NCBI RefSeq assembly: GCF_024206495.1
Contig: NZ_JAMBPQ010000009.1
Coordinates: forward strand, 172,601-236,600
Reading direction: 5' to 3'
Origin: Paraburkholderia sp. CNPSo 3272
GTDB lineage: Bacteria > Pseudomonadota > Gammaproteobacteria > Burkholderiales > Burkholderiaceae
Length of the DNA stretch: 64,000 bases
Part shown: positions 1-8,729 of the stretch, piece after piece
How positions within the stretch are numbered: position 1 is the stretch's first letter
Layout of the letters: the number at the start of each line of letters is the position of its first letter
Translations under genes and position numbers: made by a program
Notes under the pieces: model-generated
What the model was told of the DNA's origin: nothing
The model's input: only the letters and a program-made list of their open reading frames with translations
Database searches by the model: none

Positions 1-33
1 CAGCGCGAGCAGTGCGGAACGAAATGCTTTCAT
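1..33 (-). CDS. N-terminus of an exported protein (partial, runs off the left edge)
   Basis: Only the first 11 codons are in the window, reading MKAFRSALLAL. A basic start followed by a hydrophobic run is the beginning of a signal peptide. An AAGGAAA ribosome-binding site lies just upstream (about 41-47). It follows the DoxX gene on the same strand with a gap of under 40 bases, so it is probably the next gene of the amidohydrolase-DoxX operon. The mature protein is outside the window and its function cannot be stated. Confidence 0.6.
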   Translation of the reverse strand, partial: MKAFRSALLAL

Positions 34-70
34 CGTCGGATTTCCTTGTTTCATCATAGGTTTGTGCCGG

Positions 71-496
71 TCAGTCGCGGATATCTTCCAGCAGCGTGGC
101 CAGCACGAGCGCCGCGATCAGCCCGAGGTGCTCAAAAAAACTGTTCAGCGCCATGAAATGCGCGGCGCCCGTATGGTTCCAGAAGTCGTTGGCAACCAGC
201 ATGGCCACGAGCGTAAGCACGCCCAACGCGCCCGCACCGAGCCACGTGAAGCGGCGCGACACCACGCACAGCGAGCCGCCGATCTCCACCAGGATCGCGA
301 GCGCGGCCCACAGCGCGGGCGGATGCAGGCCGAAATGAGCCTGCTCCGCAACGGCCGCGTCGAAGTCCAGCAGCTTTTCCACGCCACCGATCAGCCATGC
401 GGAAACCAGCGCGACGCGCACGAGCGGCGCAACCCATGGCTGCGCAAGCAACGCGCGAATCCACGCCGGGTTGCCCCGACCCGTGAACGCCGCCAC
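71..496 (-). CDS. DoxX family membrane protein
   Basis: Small integral membrane protein of 141 residues with four hydrophobic segments at about 20-40, 62-80, 84-102 and 120-137, the size and topology of the DoxX/DoxD-like family. Family members are linked to quinone or thiol redox partners, but the substrate here is unknown. I chose the GTG at 496 because it starts one base after the TGA of the amidohydrolase (498-500), an arrangement typical of translational coupling. The open frame extends upstream inside that gene, but its composition there is arginine-rich shadow sequence. Coupling to the amidohydrolase suggests joint function in one operon. The family call is fairly safe; the role is inference. 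Confidence 0.8.
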   Translation of the reverse strand: MAAFTGRGNPAWIRALLAQPWVAPLVRVALVSAWLIGGVEKLLDFDAAVAEQAHFGLHPPALWAALAILVEIGGSLCVVSRRFTWLGAGALGVLTLVAMLVANDFWNHTGAAHFMALNSFFEHLGLIAALVLATLLEDIRD

Positions 497-497
497 G

Positions 498-2387
498 TCA
501 GATCGCCCAGCACGAACAACCGAATGCGCCCCAGAAGCCCTTCGCATCCGAGGTCGGCAGCGCGCTGCCCCATGCGCTCCCGTGCGCATGGCCATGCAGG
601 TTGCACGCGCTCGCACAGGCGCACAGCGCCGCCGCGGCCGCGCGCTGCAACGGCGCGCCAGTCTGCTGCGTCGCGCCCCAGCCGCCATAGCCGCCGTACT
701 GGCGCACCGGTGACCAGTCGGGCATCGCGGGCGGGATCGGCGCGTCGTGCTCCGAGAACGGACCCGCGCCCCACACGATCCGGCCGTCCACCACCGTAAG
801 CAGCGCTGTGGTGTCGGCGATATCGTCCTCGGCGCAGGCGAAGAAGTCGCGGTCCGGCACCATCAGGTCGGCAAGCTGCCCCACCGCAATACGGCCCTTC
901 TTGCCCTCTTCGTTCGAGAACCACGTGACGTACTCGGTCCACATGCGCAGCGCCGTTTCCCGATCGAGCAGATCGCGCTGCGGATACAGGCGCAGGCCGC
1001 CCACCGTCCTGCCGCTCACGAGCCACGCAAGCGAAACCCACGGGTTGTACGACGCCACGCGTGTGGCGTCGGTGCCCGCGGAGACCTTGATGCCTTTGGC
1101 GAGCATCTTCGCGACGGGCGGCGTGGCCTCGGCCGCGCGCGCACCATATCGTTCGACGAAATATTCGCCCTGGTACGCCATGCGGTGCTGCACGGCGATG
1201 CCGCCGCCCAGCGCCGCGATGCGGTCGAGCGAGCGATCTGAAACGGTTTCCGCGTGATCGAAGAACCAGTTCAGCCCTTCGAGCGGAATGTCGCTGTTGA
1301 CCTTCTCGAACACGTCCAGCGCGCGGCTGATTGTTTCGTCATAAGTGGCGTGCAGACGCCACGGCCAGCGGTTCTGCGCGAGCACGCGCACGACGCCTTC
1401 GAGCTCGCCCTCCATCTCCGGCGGCAACTCGGGGCGCGCCACGCGGAAGTCCTCGAAGTCGGCCGCCGAGAACACTAGCATCTCGCCCGCGCCGTTATGC
1501 CGGAAGTAATCCGAGCCATCGTGATACTTGACGCTCTGCGTCCAGTTCACGAAGTCTTCCTTTTCCGCGTCCGGCTTCTGCGTGAAGAGGTTGTACGCGA
1601 TGCGCACCGTCATCTCGCCCGCGTCGTGCAGCTTGCGGATGACTTCGTAGTCGTCCGGATAGTTCTGCGAACCACCGCCCGCGTCGATCGCGCCCGTCAC
1701 GCCCAGGCGGTTCAGTTCGCGCATGAAATGACGCGTCGAGTTGTACTGGTACTCGGCTGGCAGCTTCGGCCCCTTGGCGAGCGTCGCGTAGAGGATCGTC
1801 GCGTTCGGATTGGCGAGCAGCAGGCCGGTGGGCGTGCCCGAGGCGTCGCGCAGGATCGTGCCGCCCGGCGGCTCCGGCGTGTCCTTCGTGTAGCCCACCA
1901 CGCGCAGCGCGGCGGCGTTCAGCAGCGCACGATCGTACAGGTGCAGGATGAACACGGGCGTGTCCGGCGCGGCCGCGTTGAGTTCCTCGATCGTGGGCAG
2001 GCGTTTCTCGGCGAACTGGTGCTCCGTAAAGCCGCCGACCACGCGCACCCATTGTGGCGCGGGCGTGATCGCAACCTGCTGCTTGAGCATCTCCATGGCA
2101 ACGGCGAGCGAGCGCACGCCGTCCCAGCGCAGTTCCATGTTGTAGTTCAGGCCGCCGCGGATGAGGTGCAGGTGATTGTCGATCAGGCCGGGCAGCACGG
2201 GGCGCCCCTGCAAGTCGATGACGCGCGTGCCGCGTCCCGCGAGCGGCATGACGTCCGCCTCGCCGCCAACCGCGACGAAGCGGCCGTTGGCGATGGCCAC
2301 GGCGCTGACGAGCGGGTTGGAGCGGTCCAGCGTGGTGATGCGTGCGTTATGAAGAATGAGATCGGGGTGGCTGTCGGTTGCGCTCAC
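498..2387 (-). CDS. Amidohydrolase family protein (YtcJ-like) with Cys/His-rich C-terminal tail
   Basis: Metal-dependent hydrolase of 629 residues. The N-terminal beta-sandwich strand (LILHNARITTLD) leads into the HxH metal motif, DNHLHL with H72 and H74. Further amidohydrolase-3 features follow: FDHAETVSDR, QHRMAYQGEY and GTDATRVASYNP. The substrate is unknown; the family cleaves amide or ester bonds of small molecules. The last 42 residues (588-629, bases 498-626) form a tail with five Cys, three spaced His and the ending GFWGAFGCSCWAI, which the usual YtcJ fold does not need. A close paralogue with the same tail is at 44788-46680. It is coupled to DoxX downstream and sits 19 bases after the XapX gene. 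No signal peptide is seen. Confidence 0.9.
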   Translation of the reverse strand: MSATDSHPDLILHNARITTLDRSNPLVSAVAIANGRFVAVGGEADVMPLAGRGTRVIDLQGRPVLPGLIDNHLHLIRGGLNYNMELRWDGVRSLAVAMEMLKQQVAITPAPQWVRVVGGFTEHQFAEKRLPTIEELNAAAPDTPVFILHLYDRALLNAAALRVVGYTKDTPEPPGGTILRDASGTPTGLLLANPNATILYATLAKGPKLPAEYQYNSTRHFMRELNRLGVTGAIDAGGGSQNYPDDYEVIRKLHDAGEMTVRIAYNLFTQKPDAEKEDFVNWTQSVKYHDGSDYFRHNGAGEMLVFSAADFEDFRVARPELPPEMEGELEGVVRVLAQNRWPWRLHATYDETISRALDVFEKVNSDIPLEGLNWFFDHAETVSDRSLDRIAALGGGIAVQHRMAYQGEYFVERYGARAAEATPPVAKMLAKGIKVSAGTDATRVASYNPWVSLAWLVSGRTVGGLRLYPQRDLLDRETALRMWTEYVTWFSNEEGKKGRIAVGQLADLMVPDRDFFACAEDDIADTTALLTVVDGRIVWGAGPFSEHDAPIPPAMPDWSPVRQYGGYGGWGATQQTGAPLQRAAAAALCACASACNLHGHAHGSAWGSALPTSDAKGFWGAFGCSCWAI

Positions 2388-2406
2388 GGGCGTTTCCTCA
2401 CGTTGA

Positions 2407-2574
2407 TTAAAGACCCAGCAGCGGCTTCAGGGCGGGAACGGCCTGCGCGCCGATCACCATGCCCAGCAAGCCAACCAGGGCGATCAGCGGCGGCGCGGGC
2501 GAGCGGACCCTGATCACGCTGTAGATCACGCCGATGAGCACGCCCGCGCCCAGTGACACCAGATAAGATTCCAT
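2407..2574 (-). CDS. XapX domain-containing small membrane protein
   Basis: A 55-residue protein that is almost all XapX domain: an N-terminal hydrophobic helix (about residues 4-22), the conserved RVRSPAPPLIALVGLLGM core, and a second helix ending near PALKPLLGL. The ATG at 2574 was chosen because the domain begins there; the upstream extension is arginine-rich and unlike the family. The function of XapX proteins is unknown. The gene lies directly before the amidohydrolase and probably shares its transcript. A second, longer XapX gene is at 3782 on the other strand, so the YcaC-like hydrolase is flanked by two XapX genes. Confidence 0.85.
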   Translation of the reverse strand: MESYLVSLGAGVLIGVIYSVIRVRSPAPPLIALVGLLGMVIGAQAVPALKPLLGL

Positions 2575-2750
2575 GCGGTCGGCCTCGCGGTCGGATTGGA
2601 ATGCGGGACATGGCTGCCGGGGAACCCGCAGAGGTTCCGTTTGCAGCAGTTCCGGCATCGGTTGGTTGTCCTGATTGATGTGACAGGCGCGCCGGAGATT
2701 CATCGAATCCCGAACCCTGCGCGAGCACGCTGCCAACTAGTGGAGAAAGA

Positions 2751-2778
2751 CGCGGCGCCCCCGCCTGGAGCGCGCCGC
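2751..2778 (-). terminator. Hairpin downstream of the YcaC-like hydrolase
   Basis: GCGGCGC (2752-2758) pairs with GCGCCGC (2772-2778). On the minus strand the stem is followed by TCTTTCT, so it resembles a rho-independent terminator located about 30 bases after the hydrolase stop codon. It would separate the hydrolase transcript from the XapX/amidohydrolase unit. Confidence 0.5.
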
Positions 2779-2807
2779 ATCAATGTCCACAATCACAGAG
2801 AAGCCGA

Positions 2808-3494
2808 TCAGCGGGCCGGAACCGCCGGCAGAATTTCATGCGGCGCGGACGTGCGCTGCGGCGACTTGTGAACCATCGTGTACGCGTAATCGACGCCCAT
2901 GCCGTACGCGCCCGAGTGCTCCTTCGCGATCTTCATCACGGCGTCATAGGTCTCGCGGCGCGCCCAGTCGCGCTGCCATTCGAGCATGACCTGCTGCCAC
3001 GTGACCGGCACGACGCCGGCCTGAATCATGCGCTGCATGGAGAAGTCGTGCGCGTCTTTCGAGGTGCCGCCCGATGCGTCGGCAACCATGTAGATCTCGT
3101 AGTCGCCTTCGAGCATCGCGCACAGCGCGAAGGTCGTGTTGCAGACTTCCGTCCACAGACCGGCAACGACCACCTTCTTGCGGCCATTCGCGGCAAGCGC
3201 GTCGCGCACCTTCTGGTCGTCCCACGAGTTCATCGACGTACGTTCGAGCAGCTTGTGGTCCGGGAACACGTCGAGCAGTTCCGGGTACGTATAGCCGGAG
3301 AAGCTCTCCGACTCGACCGTCGTGATCGTGGTGGGAATGTTGAAGACCTTCGCCGCCTTGGCCAGCCCAACGACGTTGTTCTTCAGGACCTGGCGGTCGA
3401 TCGACTGAACGCCAAAGGCCATTTGCGGCTGCTGATCGATGAAGATCATCTGGCTGTTTTGCGGGGTGAGTACTTCAAGTTTGGCGTTGCTCAT
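2808..3494 (-). CDS. YcaC-like isochorismatase-family cysteine hydrolase
   Basis: Protein of 228 residues matching the YcaC branch of the isochorismatase superfamily. D20 (in QMIFIDQQP) and the nucleophile C118 (in AGLWTEVCNTT) are visible, with YcaC hallmarks ADASGGTSKDAHDFS and VTWQQVMLEWQRDW. Members hydrolyse amides or related bonds; YcaC itself has no firmly known substrate. The ATG at 3494 begins the conserved region; the upstream extension is low-complexity. It is cytoplasmic with no signal peptide. A strong block of CTGAA direct repeats lies 135-205 bases upstream and is probably its operator. A divergent XapX gene starts at 3782. Confidence 0.9.
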   Translation of the reverse strand: MSNAKLEVLTPQNSQMIFIDQQPQMAFGVQSIDRQVLKNNVVGLAKAAKVFNIPTTITTVESESFSGYTYPELLDVFPDHKLLERTSMNSWDDQKVRDALAANGRKKVVVAGLWTEVCNTTFALCAMLEGDYEIYMVADASGGTSKDAHDFSMQRMIQAGVVPVTWQQVMLEWQRDWARRETYDAVMKIAKEHSGAYGMGVDYAYTMVHKSPQRTSAPHEILPAVPAR

Positions 3495-3627
3495 GGTGCT
3501 TGCGTCCTTTGATCGAGGAATAGGTAGACCGCCTCTTGGGCGGGACAGCCGAATTTCCGTCTGTCTTCTGCCTGAAGTAGCGACACTCCAGCTAGCGCTA
3601 TTTGACACGCAATCACCAGCAAGTGGC

Positions 3628-3699
3628 TCTGAAGAATTCTGAAGAGATCTGATGTTGAATTCCCGGCCAGCGCAAACTTCCTGAAGTATTCTGAATTAG
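3628..3699 (-). promoter_or_regulatory. Tandem 10-bp CTGAA direct repeats (putative winged-helix regulator site)
   Basis: Three consecutive 10-base units begin at 3628, 3638 and 3648 (TCTGAAGAAT, TCTGAAGAGA, TCTGATGTTG). Two more begin at 3680 and 3690 (CCTGAAGTAT, TCTGAATTAG). The two blocks are about three helical turns apart and lie between the divergent YcaC-like and XapX genes. Repeats on one DNA face are the usual target of PhoB/OmpR-type winged-helix proteins. Similar repeats occur at 46823-46849 and 48103-48119. Operator function is inferred from pattern and position. Confidence 0.55.
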
Positions 3700-3781
3700 C
3701 CTCCTCCATTCAAAATCAATCTGATACCTTTATCGTTCATTATCGAATATCACTTTCACTGCGACACAGGGAAATCGTCCG

Positions 3782-4048
3782 ATGAACGCATACTTATTTT
3801 CACTCCTCGCAGGCATTCTTGCGGGGGTCGTCTACAGTCTGATCGGCGTGCAATCGCCCGCCCCTCCCGCGATTGCTCTGGTAGGCCTGCTTGGCATTCT
3901 GGCTGGAGAGCAGATTCTGCCCGTTGTGAGGCGAATCGTATCGGGGCTCAAGCCCGGTGCAGCATGGCGTGAGGCGAAATGCAGCCAGCACATGTTTGGC
4001 GCGCTGCCCGGCGGTCGTATCCCCGATGCAGGAAAGGAAGATCGATAA
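3782..4048 (+). CDS. XapX domain protein with C-terminal extension
   Basis: Protein of 88 residues. Residues 1-52 are a XapX domain closely resembling the one at 2407-2574 (VQSPAPPAIALVGLLGI matches RVRSPAPPLIALVGLLG). Residues 53-88 are a hydrophilic, basic tail absent from the shorter paralogue. The ATG at 3782 starts directly at the conserved MNAYLFSLLAG helix. It is transcribed divergently from the YcaC-like hydrolase, and the CTGAA repeat block lies 82-153 bases upstream, so both may be controlled together. Function is unknown. A 10-bp hairpin follows the stop codon. Confidence 0.8.
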   Translation: MNAYLFSLLAGILAGVVYSLIGVQSPAPPAIALVGLLGILAGEQILPVVRRIVSGLKPGAAWREAKCSQHMFGALPGGRIPDAGKEDR

Positions 4049-4092
4049 TCTTCAGAGGCATCCTGGCAATCGCTTTTTTCGTGTGACATACG

Positions 4093-4116
4093 GGCGTCAT
4101 AGTAAGCTATGACGCC
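4093..4116. terminator. Bidirectional hairpin between convergent genes
   Basis: A perfect 10-bp stem GGCGTCATAG/CTATGACGCC with loop TAAG lies between the convergent XapX gene (ends 4048) and membrane protein gene (ends 4156). It is followed on the plus strand by GCGTTTTGCC. It probably terminates in both directions. Confidence 0.6.
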
Positions 4117-4155
4117 ATGCGTTTTGCCTATTTCGGTCTACCGCGGCTCTCGTGC

Positions 4156-4635
4156 TCACGGCTCCATAGCGATATAGCGCGAGACGAACACCACGAACAG
4201 CCCGCATTTAAAAGCACATTCCACGAGTGAGAGCCAGAACGCGATGCGAAAATTCGCGTATTCGGCGGGCAGCGCGGGCGCGACGGCAAGGAGACTGAGC
4301 GCACAGAGAAAAACGAATACCCCGCGAGCCGTTGCGCCGCCCTTGAGCACGCGAACCACGATCGCAAGCCAGATCACCGTCGACACCGCGAGCGCCGCGC
4401 GCTCCAGGTCGTCAGCCGCGCTCCAGTACGCAACGGGCAACTCGACCAGCGCCCAGAGCGCCGAGAATTTCACGAGCCTGCGGGTCCACGCGCCGGTGAG
4501 CCCGGTCGCCCTTGCGTCGCTTGCAACAGCCGTTCCGCGCCCGCGCAGCCACGCCCAGAAGCGAGCGAACTCAGGCGCTTCATCCATCGTGCGCGCGTCG
4601 GCAGTGGCGCGGTTCAAAGCTTCATCGTGATTCAT
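4156..4635 (-). CDS. Hypothetical membrane protein, four predicted helices
   Basis: Protein of 159 residues that I cannot assign to a named family. Residues 1-50 are hydrophilic and include a WAWLRGRG segment. After that come hydrophobic stretches at about 57-71, 81-95, 104-122 and 128-152. The ATG at 4635 was picked because the upstream open frame is arginine-rich and lacks any conserved look. It converges on the second XapX gene and is divergent from the YdeP-like oxidoreductase, with about 350 bases between their starts. No functional residue is visible. Confidence 0.65.
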   Translation of the reverse strand: MNHDEALNRATADARTMDEAPEFARFWAWLRGRGTAVASDARATGLTGAWTRRLVKFSALWALVELPVAYWSAADDLERAALAVSTVIWLAIVVRVLKGGATARGVFVFLCALSLLAVAPALPAEYANFRIAFWLSLVECAFKCGLFVVFVSRYIAMEP

Positions 4636-4987
4636 AGTCGTGTCTCCGCACCGTGATCGCCGCGCGTGAAGCGCAAGCCAGATAAGCCAGGTAAGGTTGC
4701 TTCGGTCTTTAACGGCCGGAGCCGCGACTTTCAAGGATCGGTCGCGCCGGCATTGCGTTGCAGTATCGGCGCGCGCAACCGCACCGGTGTTCTCAATGCA
4801 CGATGTCTTTTCAGGATTCGCACGCTCATCTGGGCCGCCAGCCCACACCTGAGCAACCCCGCTCGAAACCCCCCGCACGCATCGCCGTGCGATTTCGAAA
4901 TCGCCAGCCGTGCGCCGCAAGCTGCGGCGGCGCAAACGCGTCACCCTTCGCACACGTGGCGTCCTCCCTTGCCGCGAAGGAATCGAA

Positions 4988-7309
4988 ATGGCTAGCGACA
5001 AGAAAACAATCCGCATCTATACAGAACCGGCGGGCGGCTGGGGCGCGTTGCGCGCCACGGGCGATGCACTCGCGCTTCAGGGTGTCGCGGTCTCCGGCGC
5101 GCGCACGTTGCTGCGCATGAACCAGCCCGAGGGCTTCGACTGCCCCGGCTGCGCGTGGCCCGATCCGAAGCACACTTCCTCGTTCGAATTCTGCGAGAAC
5201 GGCGCGAAGGCCGTGGCCTGGGAGGCCACGGACAAGCGCTGCACGCCGGAATTTCTCGCCGCGCACAGCGTGAGCGCGCTCGCCGCGTGGGACGACTACG
5301 ACCTTGAAATGGTCGGCCGCCTCACCCACCCCATGCGCTACGACGCCGCCGCCGACCGTTACGCGCCCATCGGCTGGGACGAAGCATTTGCGCTGATTGG
5401 CACGCATCTGAACGCGCTGGAAAGCCCGAACGAAGCTGACTTCTACACGTCGGGGCGCGCTTCGAACGAGGCCGCGTTTCTCTACCAGGTGTTCGTGCGC
5501 GAGTTCGGCACCAACAACTTCCCCGACTGCTCAAACATGTGCCACGAAGCGACCAGCGTGGGCCTGCCGCAGTCGATCGGCGTCGGCAAAGGCACGGTGC
5601 TGCTGGAGGACTTCGAGCACGCGGACGCCATCTTCATCTTTGGGCAGAACCCCGGCACCAACAGCCCGCGCATGATGAGCGACCTGCACGCGGCCTCTCG
5701 CCGCGGCGCGAGCATCGTCTCGTTCAATCCGTTTCGCGAGCGCGCGCTCGAGCGCTTCGCAGCGCCGCAGAACCCGATCGAAATGGCCACCTTCAGCTCG
5801 ACGCCCATCAGCACCTGTCTCTATCAAGTGAAGGTCGGTGGCGACGCGGCCGTGCTCAAAGGCATGATGAAGGCGCTGCTCGAAATGGACGACGCCGCTG
5901 TGGCACACGACCGCCCGCGCATTCTCGATACCGAATTCATCGCGGGCCATACCCTGGGCTTCGAGGCGCTCGAAGCGGACTTGCGCGCGACGTCATGGAA
6001 ATCGATCGCCGCCCATAGCGGCCTCGCGCAGGCTGACATCGAATCGGCCGCGAGCCTTTACGCGGCGGCGAAGAACGCGATCCTCGTCTACGGCATGGGC
6101 ATCACCCAGCATCACTGCGGGACCGCCAATGTGCAGCAGGTCGCGAACCTCGCGCTCATGCGCGGCAATGTGGGGCGCCCAGGCGCGGGCGTGTGCCCCG
6201 TGCGCGGCCATTCGAACGTGCAAGGCAACCGCACGGTCGGCATCACGGAAAAGCCGCATGCGGCGCTCATCGACGGCATCGAGCGCGCCTTCGGCTTTCG
6301 GCCGAGCGCCGAACATGGCCGCGATGTCGTCGCGACCATCGAGGCCATGCTCAAGGGCGAGTCGAAGGTTTTCATCGGCCTGGGCGGCAACTTCGCGGCG
6401 GCTGTGCCCGACTGGCCGCGCGTACAGGCGGCCATGCGCAACCTCGCGCTCACGGTGCACATCGCGACCAAGCTCAATCGCAGCCATCTCGTGCACGGCA
6501 AGGACGCGCTGATCCTTCCCTGCCTCGGCCGTACCGAAATCGACGTGCAGGCGAACGGCCCGCAATCGATCACGGTGGAGGATTCGATGTCGATGGTGCA
6601 CGCTTCGGCGGGCCGCAACCCGCCCGCCTCGCCGGACCTGCGCAGCGAACCCGCAATCGTCGCGGGCATCGCGCGCGCCACGCTCGGCGCGCGCTCGCGC
6701 GTGCCCTGGGAGCACCTGGTGGCCGACTACAACCGCATCCGCGAGGCCATTGAAATCGTGTTTCCCGCATTCCAGGCGTACAACGCGCGCATTCGCGTGC
6801 CAGGCGGCTTCCATCTGGGCTCGACCGCACGCGATCGCATCTGGGCCACGCCCACGGGCAAGGCCAATTTTCTCGTGTTTCAGGGGCTCGACGAAGATCC
6901 CGCGCACGGCGACTCCGACGCGCTCTGGCTCACCACCATGCGCAGCCACGACCAGTACAACACCACGCTCTATTCGCATTCGGACCGCTATCGCGGCGTA
7001 TTTGGCCAACGCGACGTGGTCTTCGTGAACGCCGAGGAACTGCGCCGCCGCGAGATGCACGCGGGCGAGCGCGTGGACCTCGTCGCCCTGTCGCGCGACG
7101 GCATCGAGCGCGTCGTGCGCGGCCTGACGCTTGTGGAATATGCGTTGCCCGACGGCTGCTGCGGCGCCTACTACCCCGAGGCGAACCCGCTCGTGCCGCT
7201 CTATGCCTACGACCCGCAAAGCCGCACGCCTTCCTATAAGGGCGTACCCGTGAAGATCCGGCGCGCCGGCGCCGCTGCGCAACAAGGAAGCCTCCATGGA
7301 ACTGTTTGA
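4988..7309 (+). CDS. FdhF/YdeP family molybdopterin oxidoreductase
   Basis: Protein of 773 residues of the YdeP branch of bis-MGD oxidoreductases (formate-dehydrogenase-like). Visible features are DCPGCAWPDP (C52, C55), the SNMCHE motif with C185 near the place of the catalytic Sec/Cys of formate dehydrogenases, the Mo-cofactor segment GQNPGTNSPRMM, GMGITQHHCGT, and a C-terminal molybdopterin-dinucleotide domain (RSHDQYNTTLYSHSDRYRG). The ATG at 4988 follows a GAAGGAA ribosome site. No Tat signal is seen, so it should be cytoplasmic. It overlaps cioA by 14 bases, suggesting that electrons from its substrate go through quinol to the bd-type oxidase. The true substrate is not known for this family. 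Confidence 0.92.
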   Translation: MASDKKTIRIYTEPAGGWGALRATGDALALQGVAVSGARTLLRMNQPEGFDCPGCAWPDPKHTSSFEFCENGAKAVAWEATDKRCTPEFLAAHSVSALAAWDDYDLEMVGRLTHPMRYDAAADRYAPIGWDEAFALIGTHLNALESPNEADFYTSGRASNEAAFLYQVFVREFGTNNFPDCSNMCHEATSVGLPQSIGVGKGTVLLEDFEHADAIFIFGQNPGTNSPRMMSDLHAASRRGASIVSFNPFRERALERFAAPQNPIEMATFSSTPISTCLYQVKVGGDAAVLKGMMKALLEMDDAAVAHDRPRILDTEFIAGHTLGFEALEADLRATSWKSIAAHSGLAQADIESAASLYAAAKNAILVYGMGITQHHCGTANVQQVANLALMRGNVGRPGAGVCPVRGHSNVQGNRTVGITEKPHAALIDGIERAFGFRPSAEHGRDVVATIEAMLKGESKVFIGLGGNFAAAVPDWPRVQAAMRNLALTVHIATKLNRSHLVHGKDALILPCLGRTEIDVQANGPQSITVEDSMSMVHASAGRNPPASPDLRSEPAIVAGIARATLGARSRVPWEHLVADYNRIREAIEIVFPAFQAYNARIRVPGGFHLGSTARDRIWATPTGKANFLVFQGLDEDPAHGDSDALWLTTMRSHDQYNTTLYSHSDRYRGVFGQRDVVFVNAEELRRREMHAGERVDLVALSRDGIERVVRGLTLVEYALPDGCCGAYYPEANPLVPLYAYDPQSRTPSYKGVPVKIRRAGAAAQQGSLHGTV

Positions 7310-8693
7310 CACGCTCGCCCTCTCGCGCCTGCAATTCGCGCTCACGGCCATCTTCCACATTCTCTGGCCGATCCTCACGATCAGCCTCGCGGCCTTCGTC
7401 CTGCTCGTGGAGGCCCTGTGGCTGCGCACGGGCGATCTCGCGTATTACCGGCACGCACGCTTCTGGTCGAAGCTTCTGATCCTGAACTTCGCCGTGGGCG
7501 TGGTGAGCGGCATTCCCATGGAGTTCCAGTTCGGCACCAACTGGGCAGGCTTCGCGCAGTACAGCGGGCAATTCATCGGCAACATTCTCGGCTTTGAAGG
7601 CGCGATGGCCTTCATGCTCGAAGCAGGCTTCATCGGCGTGATGCTGCTCGGCTGGGACCGCGTGCCGCGTGGAGTGCATCTGTTCGCAACGGCGATGGTT
7701 GCGCTAGGCTCCAGCCTCTCCGCGTTCTGGATCATGGTCGCGAACTCGTGGATGCAGACGCCGGCGGGCATCGAAGTCGTCGACGGCAAGATCGTCGTCA
7801 GCAGTTATCTGCACGCGATCTTCAACCCCGATGTCGCTTGGGGCGTGGGCCATATGTGGGTGGCCGCGATCGAAACGGGCATGTTCGTGGTCGCGGGTAT
7901 TTCCGCGTGGCAAATGCTGCGCGCGCGTCAAGCCGAATTCTTCGCGCACTCGTTCAAGCTCGCGCTCGCGGTGCTGCTCGTCGCGGCGCCCTTGCAGGTG
8001 TGGCTCGGCGATTCGAGCGGCGTGAGCGTATTCGCCACGCAACCCGCCAAGGGCGCAGCGATCGAAGGCCACTGGCACACCAATGCGCCGGGCAAGGGCG
8101 CGTCGTGGTCGCTGCTCGCCTGGCCCGATCAGGCTGCGCAGCGCAACGACTGGTCGATCGAGGTGCCGGGCATGCTGAGCGTGCTGGGCACCCATACGCT
8201 GCACGGCACCGTGAAGGGGCTCGCCGACTTCGCGCGCGAGGACCCGCCGCCCATGCTGCCACTGCTCTACTACGCGTTTCGCGTGATGGCGGGCATCGGC
8301 TTTCTGTTCGTGGCGCTCGCGCTGTGGACCGCCTGGTGCCTGCGGCGCGTACACGGCAGGCTCGACGCGCTGCTTCAGCGCCGCTGGCTGCTGCGCGCGT
8401 GGGTAGCGGCGATCCCGCTGCCGTATATCGCCGTCGAGGCGGGCTGGATCGTGCGCGAGGTGGGCCGCCAGCCGTGGGTCGTCTATGGCCTGCTGCGCAC
8501 GCGCGATGCCGTCTCGGCCGTGCCGCCCGGCCATGTCGCCGCCAGCACCGGCATGTTCCTCTCGTTCTACCTCGTGCTGATCGTCACGTTCTTCCTCCTC
8601 GCGCGCCGCTGGCTGCGCACGGGACCGGACCTGCTCGTCGCCCCGGCGCGCGCCGCATCGCAAGCGGCCGATTCATACACCACGGTGGGTTGA
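7296..8693 (+). CDS. cioA: Cytochrome bd-type ubiquinol oxidase subunit I (CIO type)
   Basis: Protein of 465 residues with about nine membrane helices. It begins RLQFALTAIFHILW, where H21 is the conserved haem ligand of CydA proteins, and carries HMWVAAIETGMF and the family signature GRQPWVVYG. At this length the quinol-binding Q-loop is of the short kind found in cyanide-insensitive oxidases (CioA) rather than the long E. coli form. It oxidises ubiquinol and reduces oxygen to water in the inner membrane without pumping protons. Its ATG lies inside the end of the YdeP-like gene, with AAGGAAGCC in front of it. Confidence 0.95.
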   Translation: MELFDTLALSRLQFALTAIFHILWPILTISLAAFVLLVEALWLRTGDLAYYRHARFWSKLLILNFAVGVVSGIPMEFQFGTNWAGFAQYSGQFIGNILGFEGAMAFMLEAGFIGVMLLGWDRVPRGVHLFATAMVALGSSLSAFWIMVANSWMQTPAGIEVVDGKIVVSSYLHAIFNPDVAWGVGHMWVAAIETGMFVVAGISAWQMLRARQAEFFAHSFKLALAVLLVAAPLQVWLGDSSGVSVFATQPAKGAAIEGHWHTNAPGKGASWSLLAWPDQAAQRNDWSIEVPGMLSVLGTHTLHGTVKGLADFAREDPPPMLPLLYYAFRVMAGIGFLFVALALWTAWCLRRVHGRLDALLQRRWLLRAWVAAIPLPYIAVEAGWIVREVGRQPWVVYGLLRTRDAVSAVPPGHVAASTGMFLSFYLVLIVTFFLLARRWLRTGPDLLVAPARAASQAADSYTTVG

Positions 8694-8729
8694 AGCCGCC
8701 GCCTCTCGCTGAAGGACGAAGGAACCCTC

